DNA of 23,317 nt. Source: DATLYB01 sp964502525 (GTDB lineage Bacteria; Bacteroidota; Bacteroidia; Chitinophagales; CAIOSU01). The stretch is taken from positions 1-23,317 of the forward strand of contig CAZCXH010000070.1 of assembly GCA_964502525.1 (NCBI GenBank). Direction: 5' to 3'. Made by a program: the position numbers and the translations under genes. Position 1 is the first letter of the stretch; every line of letters begins with the position of its first letter. The notes under the pieces were generated by a model that was not told where the DNA came from, searched no databases, and worked only from the letters and a program-made list of their open reading frames with translations. Shown in pieces: positions 1-6,756 of this stretch.

Positions 1-551
1 TGCTGTGGGATGCGCATTTCCTTCTTGGCAATACAAAACGCACTCACCCCAAGCGTGAACTGTTTGACGTTGGCACAAAAGAATTCAAGCTGCCCCCACT
101 CTATCATCATGAGCATGAAGACACTTTTGACGAAATAGAGCTGCTCGGATTTCCTCTTTGCTCACCGTTCTTATTATTGAAAGAACCTCCCAGCGTTCAT
201 CTCAAATCAGATGAACTTATCAACCACATCGGCAAAACCGTTTCCATCACCGGCTATTTGATTCACATAAAAAATACGCCCACTTCAAAGGGCGAAAAAA
301 TGCAATTCGGTGTCTTTCTCGATTTAGATGGTCACTGGCTGGACACCGTTCATTTTCCACCGGTGGCAAAACACTTTCCATTTCGCGGTCCGGGCTGTTA
401 CCTCATCACCGGAAAAGTGGTGGAGGAGTTTGAGTTTATCAGCATTGAAGTTAATGAAATGCAACGCCTGCCTTACATCAGCATGGAGCCGGTTTCTCCG
501 AGACTGAAGCCGGTGGGAAACTACTCCCGCCAATGGAAGTCTGGATTTTAG
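1..551 (+). CDS. dnaE: DNA polymerase III alpha subunit, C-terminal end (partial)
   Basis: This is the 3' end of a gene that enters from the left edge. The frame is open from base 3 to the TAG at 549-551 and gives 182 residues. The TTG at 177 is an internal Leu codon, not a start, because the frame continues upstream in a family-like way. The visible part contains FDEIELLGFPLCSPF, a block typical of the C-terminal region of bacterial replicative polymerase DnaE. It is followed by an OB-fold-like stretch (GKTVSITGYLIHIKNT ... GVFLDLDGHWLDTVHFPP ... YLITGKVVEE) of the kind that binds single-stranded DNA in DnaE. The full protein would be the catalytic subunit of the replicase. Because the polymerase core is outside the window, I cannot tell the main DnaE from a DnaE2/ImuC-type paralogue. 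A 73-bp gap separates it from the next gene. Confidence 0.85.
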   Translation, partial: LWDAHFLLGNTKRTHPKRELFDVGTKEFKLPPLYHHEHEDTFDEIELLGFPLCSPFLLLKEPPSVHLKSDELINHIGKTVSITGYLIHIKNTPTSKGEKMQFGVFLDLDGHWLDTVHFPPVAKHFPFRGPGCYLITGKVVEEFEFISIEVNEMQRLPYISMEPVSPRLKPVGNYSRQWKSGF

Positions 552-624
552 CTACCTTGCGATTCAGTTGTCCATAATTATAACCGTGCGAGTAGCAGCT
601 TATTGGCAGAGATAAATTCACACA

Positions 625-1662
625 ATGAGACGGATAGTTTTAGCAACCATGATAATTGTTTCTCAGCTAACGGCTTGCCATGAAGACGATCCTGATAGAT
701 GGACAAACGAAATTTTGCCAGACAGGATGCTGCTGGTAATGTCTGCCCCCTCAGTGTATGACCCTTATTACGCAAGAGCCTTTCATGCAATTGTTGACTT
801 TCAAATCAATTTCGCAAATGCAATAATGGGCAATGATAATATCATATTAATAGTAGATGCGGATGCAAAACATTATTATGAAAAGAAGCTGCCTGAAGAC
901 ATCTTGCTCACAGCCGATGTGTATGATATATGGATGAGGGATTTTACGACCATAAATCCTAAAAATCCGGTTCAGTTTAAATATTCCTGGGCTTCCATGA
1001 CACAAGCAGAAAGCCAGGAAGTGCAGAGCAGTTTTAACTCATTCGCTGCAGCCAATGGCATTGTATTTAACACCTCCGGCTATTTATTAGACGGTGGCAA
1101 CATTGTTGACAATTACAATGGAAAAATAATTACAACCACGCGATTCATGACCGATAATAACCTTTCGAAGGCAGAGGCGAAGTCACTGCTGCAAACGCTT
1201 TTGAATGCATCACAAGTTGCCATTATTGAACCGGATGAACCTGTTTTGGCGCATGCGGACGGAATGGCGATGTGGCTTGACGACAACGCCTTGCTTGTAA
1301 ACGACTATTCGAGTGACTCTGCATTTAGAACTGCTGTGCTTGCCGAATTGCAAACATCTTTTCCCGGAACGGCAATTATTGAAGTTCCAGTGACGTTTGC
1401 AAACAACGGTTGGCCCGGTTTTGAATCAGCCTGTGGCGTAAACGTAAATGCAGCAGTAACTTATAAAAATATTTATGTGCCGGTTTTTACTATGCCGCAC
1501 AACCAAAATGCCATTGACCTGATAAAGCAGAACACTACAAAAAACGTGATTACCATTAATGCAGAGGGAGTTTGTCCAATGGGTGGAAGCGTAAGATGCC
1601 TGACTTGGCAAATCGAAGGTGAAAACGCCAGAAAACTAATTGAAAATGCCAGAGTAAAATAA
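625..1662 (+). CDS. Agmatine/peptidylarginine deiminase-family lipoprotein (PAD_porph type)
   Basis: A 345-residue guanidino-group deiminase of the Porphyromonas-type PAD family, related to agmatine deiminase. The N-terminus is a lipoprotein signal: MRR, a hydrophobic stretch, then the lipobox LTAC with Cys18 as the likely lipidated residue. The protein is therefore probably exported and membrane-anchored, unlike cytosolic agmatine deiminases. The family's catalytic blocks are all visible: DIWMRD (101-106), LDGGNIVDN (155-163), HADG (210-213) and GGSVRCLTW (320-328), with Cys325 as the expected nucleophile and His210 and Asp106 as partners. Length is normal for the family. The substrate (agmatine, free arginine or protein arginine) cannot be read from sequence. 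It lies 73 bp after dnaE on the same strand with no clear promoter. I am sure of the fold and catalytic set, less sure of the reaction. Confidence 0.85.
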   Translation: MRRIVLATMIIVSQLTACHEDDPDRWTNEILPDRMLLVMSAPSVYDPYYARAFHAIVDFQINFANAIMGNDNIILIVDADAKHYYEKKLPEDILLTADVYDIWMRDFTTINPKNPVQFKYSWASMTQAESQEVQSSFNSFAAANGIVFNTSGYLLDGGNIVDNYNGKIITTTRFMTDNNLSKAEAKSLLQTLLNASQVAIIEPDEPVLAHADGMAMWLDDNALLVNDYSSDSAFRTAVLAELQTSFPGTAIIEVPVTFANNGWPGFESACGVNVNAAVTYKNIYVPVFTMPHNQNAIDLIKQNTTKNVITINAEGVCPMGGSVRCLTWQIEGENARKLIENARVK

Positions 1663-1768
1663 CTACCGCATTGTTGCAAAAAAGCAGGGGCGATGCGCGT
1701 TGATTGAAGTTCAACTTTATATTTTAGAGCAGCGAAGGGGTGAGGGTCATATGGCCTTAAAGCCCCGC

Positions 1769-1776
1769 TATTTTTG
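1769..1776 (+). promoter_or_regulatory. Bacteroidota-type -7 box upstream of the TMEM175-like gene
   Basis: TATTTTTG fits the Bacteroidota -7 consensus TAnnTTTG. It ends 13 bases before the chosen ATG at 1790, so the 5' leader would be only several bases long. No TTTG-like -33 element is seen at the usual distance. Confidence 0.45.
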
Positions 1777-1789
1777 CACTAAGAATGTT

Positions 1790-2362
1790 ATGAAAAAAGG
1801 ACGAATGGAGGCTTTCAGCGATGGAGTAATTGCCATCATCATCACCATCATGGTTTTGGAAATGAAAATTCCTCACGGAACTCACCTTGCAACACTGAAA
1901 CCTTTGCTGCCGGTTTTCATGAGCTATGTTCTCAGCTTTGTTTATGTGGGCATTTATTGGAATAATCATCATCACCTCATGCATGCTGTGGAGCGCGTTA
2001 ATGGCGGCATCCTTTGGGCAAACATGCACCTGCTTTTCTGGCTGTCGCTTATTCCTTTTGTCACGGGCTGGATGGGTGAAAACCATTTTGCATCGCTGCC
2101 GGTGGCTTTGTATGGCACGGTGCTATTGATGGCAGCCTTTTCGTGGCATCTCCTTTCCACAGCTTTAATCAGGCACCATGGAAAAAATTCCGTCCTGGCA
2201 ACCGCTTACGGCAAAGACTTTAAAGGGAAAATATCGCTGGGGGTTTACGTTACAGCCATTGCTGTTTCAATTATCACGCCTTTGATAAGCATGGGGCTTT
2301 ACGCGCTGGTTGCAATTATCTGGTTCATTCCCGACATGAGGATTGAAAAAAATGTAAAGTGA
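1790..2362 (+). CDS. TMEM175-like potassium channel family protein (DUF1211)
   Basis: A small multi-pass membrane protein of the TMEM175/DUF1211 family, whose characterised members are potassium-permeable channels. The signature is at the N-terminus: RMEAFSDGVIAIIITIMVLE, matching the family R-x3-FSDG motif that lines the pore in TM1. A second family block, YWNNHHHL, follows TM2. About six hydrophobic segments can be counted. I chose the ATG at 1790 (MKKGRMEAFSDG), giving 190 residues, because family members begin only a few residues before the R-x3-FSDG motif and a TAnnTTTG box lies just upstream. An ATG at 1751 in the same frame would add 13 residues, and a TTG at 1700 would add 30. Single-repeat bacterial members are thought to assemble as tetramers. 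Next to it is a convergent helicase, with a 264-bp repeat-bearing gap between them. Confidence 0.85.
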   Translation: MKKGRMEAFSDGVIAIIITIMVLEMKIPHGTHLATLKPLLPVFMSYVLSFVYVGIYWNNHHHLMHAVERVNGGILWANMHLLFWLSLIPFVTGWMGENHFASLPVALYGTVLLMAAFSWHLLSTALIRHHGKNSVLATAYGKDFKGKISLGVYVTAIAVSIITPLISMGLYALVAIIWFIPDMRIEKNVK

Positions 2363-2484
2363 TAAATGGCGCTTTATTTCCTAAGAGATTGTTTAAAATT
2401 ATGAATAGAACGCATATGACGATGATAAATATGATTTAAACGGACGGAAATCTGTGATTATCAACTGAGAATATTTTCTACCAA

Positions 2485-2506
2485 AAGGTCGCCCTTACAG
2501 AGCTTT
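2485..2506 (-). repeat. REP-like hairpin unit, copy 1
   Basis: Read on the minus strand this is AAAGCTCTGTAAGGGCGACCTT, a match in layout to the three units at 15732-15857: AAAG, a short hairpin, then CGACCTT. Its stem is GCTCT/AGGGC around GTA. It abuts the 65-bp hairpin repeat in the gap between the channel and helicase genes. Confidence 0.55.
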
Positions 2507-2515
2507 CAGAGTTTC

Positions 2516-2581
2516 ATCGCCTCACCCTTTCCCTCTCCTTTCGGAGAGGGAGCAAGCGGTAGAATTTTCAGAACTGTCCTT
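2516..2581. repeat. 65-bp hairpin repeat, copy A
   Basis: This shares ATCGCCTCACCC at its left end, CCTCTCC/GGAGAGG in the centre and AAGCGGTAGAATTTT at its right end with 15983-16047. The centre is an 8-bp stem CCCTCTCC/GGAGAGGG (2531-2538 with 2543-2550) around TTTC. It sits between two convergent genes, so it may also act as a transcription barrier. The rest of the 2363-2626 gap holds only the REP-like unit and the hairpin at 2605-2625. Confidence 0.7.
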
Positions 2582-2604
2582 ATATGAAAAAAATCCAGCT
2601 TGAA

Positions 2605-2625
2605 GGCAGCGGTGAACACGCTGCC
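2605..2625 (-). terminator. Hairpin just after the helicase stop codon
   Basis: A perfect 7-bp stem GGCAGCG/CGCTGCC with a 7-base loop lies one base past the stop codon of the minus-strand helicase. On the minus strand a run of seven T begins about 11 bases beyond the stem, so this is at best a loose intrinsic terminator. Confidence 0.4.
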
Positions 2626-2626
2626 G

Positions 2627-4162
2627 CTAAATTGATGCCTCCTGACGCTGAAATTTTTTAAACAGGTTTGCATGCAGCTTTCGCTTGTAATCTTCATGAA
2701 GCCATGTCAAATAGTTGGGTGAGCTTTTGCAGATGCAATAGGAATAATCTTTCACTCTGAATTGAATATCCTCATCAAGAATTTTAACAAGCCTCCTGGC
2801 ATCCGAAAGGCTATCGCTGTTTTCAGCGCAAATGGCAGCGTGCTGCTCAATGGATCGTTCAATGGTGATTCCCGGCCTCAACCCTTCTTTTTTCACGCGC
2901 TCATATTCTTCCTTCACATTGAACTCGACACATTTTGACTTGCTGAATTTCTCTCTTGTTTCCGGTGGCATCACATATTTGAATTGACGCTCCATTTGCT
3001 CATCGCTGACAAGGCGCTCATAATACATGTCAGGGTTTTGGAAAATATCCTGCCAATCAACGTGAGAATCCCAAAGCCCGAATCGCAGCGCGTTGTTTCC
3101 GAGGTCAATTACCGTAAAATCTTTTTTATGCGGAAGAACGCGGGAACCTCGCCCAATCATTTGATGATACAGCGTAAGGGAGCGCGTAGCGCGGTTCAGG
3201 ATGATTGCTTCAACCGTAGGCTCATCAAATCCGGTTGTAAGAATGCTCACTGACGTCACAATCGCATCGGGCGTCACTTTCAGCCAGTGAAGAACTTCCT
3301 TGCGCTCCTGCTCGCTGCTGGTGTGGTCAATGTGCCTGATCTCGTAGCCCGCATCGGCAAACAGCTTCAGCACATGCCGGGAAGTGTTGATTCCATTATT
3401 AAATATCAGCGTCTTTTTCCCCTTGCATTTTTCCTCATAGGCGTGCAGCAACTTGTCCTGCATGGAGAAATTATTATAAAGCATCTCGGATGACTTCACG
3501 GTGTAATCGCCATTGATGCCGATTTTCAATGAGCTGAGCATCACGTCATAGCTGTATGTGGCAGCGCGCGCCAGGAAGGCTTTTTCGATGAGCGCTGATA
3601 TGGAATTGCCAACAATGAGTTCCTTGTAATTGTCCTTCATGGGCAAGTTGATATTGGAGCTGAGTGGCGTAGCGGTGACGCCCAGCAGGATGCACTGCTC
3701 GAAATACCTGAACAATTTTCTGAATGAGTTGTAATGCGCCTCATCCACAATCACCATACCCAGGTTGTCAATCTCTATCATATCTTCCTTCAGCCGGTTG
3801 TTCAGCGTTTCCACCATGGCAACAAAGCAGGTATATTCCCTTTGATCGGGAAGTTCCTTCACCTTGCTGTTGATTACCTTATTATGCACACCGAATTCAT
3901 CAAGCATGCTGGAAGTCTGCCCGCACAATTCTATGCGGTGAGTCAATATCAAAACTTTCTTTCCTGTTTCTTCAATATACCGTTTGGCGATTTTTGAAAA
4001 AATAACAGTCTTGCCTCCACCGGTGGGAAGCTGGTATAGCAAACTGTACCGTCCCGGGTATTTTCTCAGGCGTTCAAATATCTGCTCGATGGCTTCATGC
4101 TGGAAGTCATAAAGCTTTTTCCCCTCTTTCTTCTCCCCTATGTAATAGCTTTCCTGCACCAA
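2627..4162 (-). CDS. DEAD/DEAH-box superfamily 2 helicase
   Basis: A 511-residue superfamily 2 ATP-dependent helicase of the RadD/SSL2-like group (COG1061 type). Motifs appear in order: DFQHEAIEQIF (19-29), Walker A PTGGGKT (46-52), THRIEL (74-79), DEAH (140-143), TATP (163-166), TLIFNNG (251-257), TGFDEP (310-315) and QMIGRGSR (334-341). Both RecA-like domains are complete. The region after about residue 400 shows no motif I recognise and ends in a basic stretch. It should unwind or translocate on nucleic acid, but the substrate is unknown. The frame has no upstream ATG and is closed by a stop three codons before the TTG at 4162. Translation therefore starts at that TTG or at the next codon, GTG. 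A TATTTTTG box lies 20 bases upstream. No neighbouring nuclease or restriction gene suggests a defence role, and it appears monocistronic. Confidence 0.88.
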   Translation of the reverse strand: MVQESYYIGEKKEGKKLYDFQHEAIEQIFERLRKYPGRYSLLYQLPTGGGKTVIFSKIAKRYIEETGKKVLILTHRIELCGQTSSMLDEFGVHNKVINSKVKELPDQREYTCFVAMVETLNNRLKEDMIEIDNLGMVIVDEAHYNSFRKLFRYFEQCILLGVTATPLSSNINLPMKDNYKELIVGNSISALIEKAFLARAATYSYDVMLSSLKIGINGDYTVKSSEMLYNNFSMQDKLLHAYEEKCKGKKTLIFNNGINTSRHVLKLFADAGYEIRHIDHTSSEQERKEVLHWLKVTPDAIVTSVSILTTGFDEPTVEAIILNRATRSLTLYHQMIGRGSRVLPHKKDFTVIDLGNNALRFGLWDSHVDWQDIFQNPDMYYERLVSDEQMERQFKYVMPPETREKFSKSKCVEFNVKEEYERVKKEGLRPGITIERSIEQHAAICAENSDSLSDARRLVKILDEDIQFRVKDYSYCICKSSPNYLTWLHEDYKRKLHANLFKKFQRQEASI

Positions 4163-4181
4163 ACTCGTTTAAAAAATCGTG

Positions 4182-4189
4182 CAAAAATA
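4182..4189 (-). promoter_or_regulatory. -7 box of the helicase gene
   Basis: On the minus strand this reads TATTTTTG, matching TAnnTTTG. It ends about 20 bases before the TTG/GTG start, implying a leader of roughly 10-15 bases. No clear -33 element is present. Confidence 0.45.
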
Positions 4190-4311
4190 ATCCTTAGCGC
4201 GGGAGGAATCATGAATATCCGGAATTTGGTTGTTCAATTTTATCGTTGGTAAACAGGTTTTCAAATTTGTACCGATGTGTCCGAGGAAATTCAAAAAAAA
4301 ATTTCGATTTC

Positions 4312-4328
4312 ATTTTGTAATACAAAAT
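4312..4328. promoter_or_regulatory. 17-bp palindrome, candidate operator of the ArsR-type gene
   Basis: ATTTTGTA-A-TACAAAAT is a perfect 8-1-8 inverted repeat. It covers the -33 element (TTTG at 4314-4317) of the promoter for the ArsR-type gene at 4378. Small winged-helix repressors of this family commonly bind palindromes over their own promoters, so autoregulation is a reasonable inference. Confidence 0.6.
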
Positions 4329-4344
4329 TTCCATTCTATATTCG
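4314..4344 (+). promoter_or_regulatory. Promoter of the ArsR-type gene (TTTG-N19-TATATTCG)
   Basis: TTTG at 4314-4317 is followed after exactly 19 bases by TATATTCG at 4337-4344, one mismatch from TAnnTTTG. This spacing is the Bacteroidota optimum. Transcription would start near 4349, giving a leader of about 29 bases. Confidence 0.6.
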
Positions 4345-4377
4345 CCCCATTCTTTCACCAATTAAAATGAAATAACA

Positions 4378-4674
4378 ATGGCTTATCTTAACAAAGACCA
4401 AAATGAAGTTCTAAGGAATGCAAAACTGCGGGTGAGGGCGCTGAACCATCCGCTGCGGCAGTCAATACTGTCGGTTATCAAGGGCAACAAAAACCGCATC
4501 AATGTCACCGACATTTATGTGAAGCTGCGCATCGAGCAGTCGGTTGCTTCCCAGCACCTTGCGATTTTGAGAAACGGGCGCTTCGTCACCACCAAGCGTG
4601 ATGGTAAAACCATCTGGTACAGCGTGGATGACAAATGCATCAATGAATTCGTGAAGGTCTGCTCCAACATGTAA
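4378..4674 (+). CDS. ArsR-family winged helix-turn-helix regulator
   Basis: A 98-residue DNA-binding protein. ALNHPLRQSILSVI (21-34) is the ArsR-family N-terminal helix signature. Residues 53-70 (EQSVASQHLAILRNGRFV) form the recognition helix, and GKTIWYSV (76-83) is the wing. The family's classical metal-binding ELCVCDL motif is absent: the equivalent stretch is NVTDIYVKLRI. The only cysteines are Cys87 and Cys95 at the C-terminus, so the inducer is unknown and need not be a metal. The gene has its own promoter with a palindrome over the -33 box, and a strong terminator follows. It is therefore a single-gene unit that likely represses itself and other genes elsewhere. The next gene, a GH3 protein, is 288 bp away with its own -7 box. 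Confidence 0.85.
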   Translation: MAYLNKDQNEVLRNAKLRVRALNHPLRQSILSVIKGNKNRINVTDIYVKLRIEQSVASQHLAILRNGRFVTTKRDGKTIWYSVDDKCINEFVKVCSNM

Positions 4675-4701
4675 GCAGCGATTCCCGGAAAATAAAAAAA
4701 G

Positions 4702-4734
4702 CCTCTCTGGCATTATCCGGAGAGGTTTTTTTTT
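4702..4734 (+). terminator. Intrinsic terminator after the ArsR-type gene
   Basis: CCTCTCTGG pairs with CCGGAGAGG (9-bp stem with one G-T wobble) around the loop CATTAT, followed immediately by nine T. A run of A precedes the stem, so it could work in both directions. It lies 27 bases after the stop codon. Confidence 0.88.
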
Positions 4735-4780
4735 GCCATGCTGGTTGGTTAATAAACCGTGTTGTCAGCCTGAGTCCTTT

Positions 4781-4810
4781 GGCTTCGCTCAGAGTAAACT
4801 CAGTCGAAGG
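4781..4810. repeat. Small nested inverted repeat
   Basis: CTTCG (4783-4787) pairs with CGAAG (4805-4809), and inside it GAGT pairs with ACTC (4792-4801). It looks like the GCTTCG/CTCAG hairpin litter seen in many Bacteroidota gaps. Apart from the terminator and the -7 box nothing else is seen in 4675-4962. Confidence 0.35.
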
Positions 4811-4950
4811 CTGCAAGGGGAAAATGGCTGAACTTGTTGATAATGTCATTACCTGATTTTTTCCCATTCTTTAAACTGGGTGATTACTCTGAATGACGCA
4901 ACCCACTTCCAATAGTTCATAACCCCATCCAAAAAGCCTCCGCTGCCATC

Positions 4951-4958
4951 TATCTTTG
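4951..4958 (+). promoter_or_regulatory. -7 box directly before the GH3 start codon
   Basis: TATCTTTG fits TAnnTTTG and ends only 4 bases before the ATG at 4963. If it is used, transcription would begin at or within a few bases of the start codon, giving a leaderless mRNA. The second in-frame ATG at 4969 may be the real start. Confidence 0.5.
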
Positions 4959-4962
4959 ACCC

Positions 4963-6459
4963 ATGTCCATGAAGTCGCTTCTCATCCGCCCGTATGCCCG
5001 CTATGTGGCGGGGAAGGTGAAGCTATTCTCTGAAAAACCTTTCGAGGCACAGGACCGCGCGCTGCGGAGCATCGTTGAAATCGCCACCAACACCGCTTTC
5101 GGCAAGGAGCACCGTTTTTCAGGTATCAGCAGCTATAATGATTTCAAAGAGCAGGTGCCGCTGAGAAATTACGAGCAGTTTTCGCCTTACATCAACCGCA
5201 TCATGCAGGGGGAGAAGAACGTGCTGTGGCCCGGCATCCCTTCGTATTTCGCCAAAACATCGGGCACCACATCGGGAGTGAAATTCATCCCGATAACGAG
5301 GGATTCGGTGAAAAACCATTTCTATTCCGCACAAGCCGCCTTGCTTCTTTACATGGTTGAAACCGAAAAATGGAGCCTGATGGACGGCAATATGATATTC
5401 CTCTCCGGCAGCCCTGCGCTGGAAAAAACGGGCGGCATCAACACAGGGCGCCTTTCAGGGATAGTTAACCATCAGATTCCATTTTATCTGAAAGCCAACC
5501 AGTTGCCTTCATGGAAAACCAACTGCATGGAAGACTGGGAGCAGAAGCTCGACCGCATCGTGGAGGAGACTTTCACCAAAAACATGACGCTCGTCAGCGG
5601 CATTCCGCCCTGGATGCAGATGTATTTCGACCGGCTGGTGAAGAAGACCGGCAAGCCCGTTGGGAAGTTGTTTCCCAACCTTGATGTGCTGGTGCACGGA
5701 GGGGTGAACTTCGAGCCTTACCGCACAAGGCTGGAGCAAACCACCGGGCGCAGGATACAAACGCTGGAGACCTACCCGGCCTCGGAAGGATTCATTGCCT
5801 TCCAGGATACCAGCGTATGGCAGGGGCTGCTGCTCAACGTTGATTCAGGAATCTTTTTTGAATTTGTGAAAGCCGGTGATATTTTCAGCGACAATCCGCA
5901 GCGCATCGCCCTGCGCGATGTGCAGCCGGGTGTGAACTACGCCATCATCATCAACAGCAACGCTGGCTTGTGGGGATATGTGCTGGGCGACACGGTGAAG
6001 TTTCTCTCCACTGCGCCCTACCGCATTGCAGTCACAGGCAGGATCAGCCACTTCATCTCGGCTTTTGGCGAGCATGTGATAACCGAGGAGGTGGAGAAAG
6101 CCATGGAACAGGCGTTGCATGGTGATGGTGCCGTGGTTACAGAGTTTACCGTGTCTCCTGTTGTGAATGCGGGCAACGGCAGCCTGCCTTGCCACGAATG
6201 GCTCATTGAGTTTGAACAGCCTCCCGCCAGCCTCCTGAATTTTTCCGGCAGGCTCGACAGGATGATGCGCGAACAGAATATCTATTATGATGACCTGATA
6301 AAGGGCAAAGTACTGCAGCCGCTTAAAATAAGGGCGCTCCGAAAAAATGCATTTATTGATTATATGAAAACAAAAGGCAGGCTGGGCGGGCAAAACAAGG
6401 TGCCGCGCCTCTCCAACGACCGCGAGATGGCGGAAGAGCTGCTGGAATATGAGGATTGA
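4963..6459 (+). CDS. GH3-family acyl-adenylating enzyme
   Basis: A 498-residue member of the GH3 family, ANL-superfamily enzymes that activate a carboxylic acid with ATP and, in plants, join it to an amino acid. Landmarks are the phosphate-binding loop TSGTTSG (99-105), LVSGIPPWM (210-218), LETYPASEGFIA (268-279), GYVLGDTVKF (338-347) and FGEHVITEEVE (368-378). Length is normal. Bacterial GH3 proteins are frequent in Bacteroidota, but I know of no settled substrate for them. Natural roles may include acyl-amino-acid or lipid metabolism, and the neighbours here give no clue. The start is the ATG at 4963 or the one two codons later, both right behind a TATCTTTG box. A 297-bp gap with a structured repeat follows. 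Family assignment is secure; the substrate is unknown. Confidence 0.88.
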   Translation: MSMKSLLIRPYARYVAGKVKLFSEKPFEAQDRALRSIVEIATNTAFGKEHRFSGISSYNDFKEQVPLRNYEQFSPYINRIMQGEKNVLWPGIPSYFAKTSGTTSGVKFIPITRDSVKNHFYSAQAALLLYMVETEKWSLMDGNMIFLSGSPALEKTGGINTGRLSGIVNHQIPFYLKANQLPSWKTNCMEDWEQKLDRIVEETFTKNMTLVSGIPPWMQMYFDRLVKKTGKPVGKLFPNLDVLVHGGVNFEPYRTRLEQTTGRRIQTLETYPASEGFIAFQDTSVWQGLLLNVDSGIFFEFVKAGDIFSDNPQRIALRDVQPGVNYAIIINSNAGLWGYVLGDTVKFLSTAPYRIAVTGRISHFISAFGEHVITEEVEKAMEQALHGDGAVVTEFTVSPVVNAGNGSLPCHEWLIEFEQPPASLLNFSGRLDRMMREQNIYYDDLIKGKVLQPLKIRALRKNAFIDYMKTKGRLGGQNKVPRLSNDREMAEELLEYED

Positions 6460-6502
6460 GGATTAATAAATTAAATCGAGAATTAAGAATCTGGAAGGGT
6501 AT

Positions 6503-6642
6503 AGGACAAATTGCACTCACCCCTTTCGTCCCCCTCAAAGGGGGATGCCTCGCGCGGTAGCAGCCTCCCTTGATAGCGAAGCATCCCGATTCTATCGGGA
6601 GGGAGGTTGGAGGGTGACAGATTCAAAGATGCAATTTGTCCT
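6503..6642. mobile_element. MITE-like element with 13-bp terminal inverted repeats
   Basis: AGGACAAATTGCA (6503-6515) is repeated as its exact reverse complement at 6630-6642. Inside are a hairpin TCCCCCT/AGGGGGA (6529-6545), a 12-bp stem with one mismatch (GGGATGCCTCGC at 6542-6553 with GCGAAGCATCCC at 6576-6587) and a hairpin TCCCGAT/ATCGGGA (6584-6600). It has no coding capacity and no clear target-site duplication. It fills the middle of the gap between the GH3 gene and gltB. Confidence 0.65.
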
Positions 6643-6685
6643 GCATCCAAAAATTCTTCCGCATCCTGCAATCAGATGCAACCCC

Positions 6686-6693
6686 TAATTTTG
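6686..6693 (+). promoter_or_regulatory. Candidate -7 box of the gltB operon
   Basis: TAATTTTG matches TAnnTTTG, 64 bases before the gltB ATG. No TTTG lies at -33. It would give a leader of about 58 bases. Confidence 0.4.
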
Positions 6694-6756
6694 TATATTC
6701 ATCTCTTGAATTTCACCCGCTGGCTTTCCCCAGATTTTATGGTGATTTTTTAAAAA

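Noticed and set aside
2627..4162. Helicase as part of a restriction or defence system
   Set aside because: No nuclease, methylase or other defence gene is next to it, and the protein shows only helicase motifs.
5845..6393. 182-codon minus-strand frame inside the GH3 gene
   Set aside because: It is an antisense shadow of a well-supported GH3 protein and has no family features.
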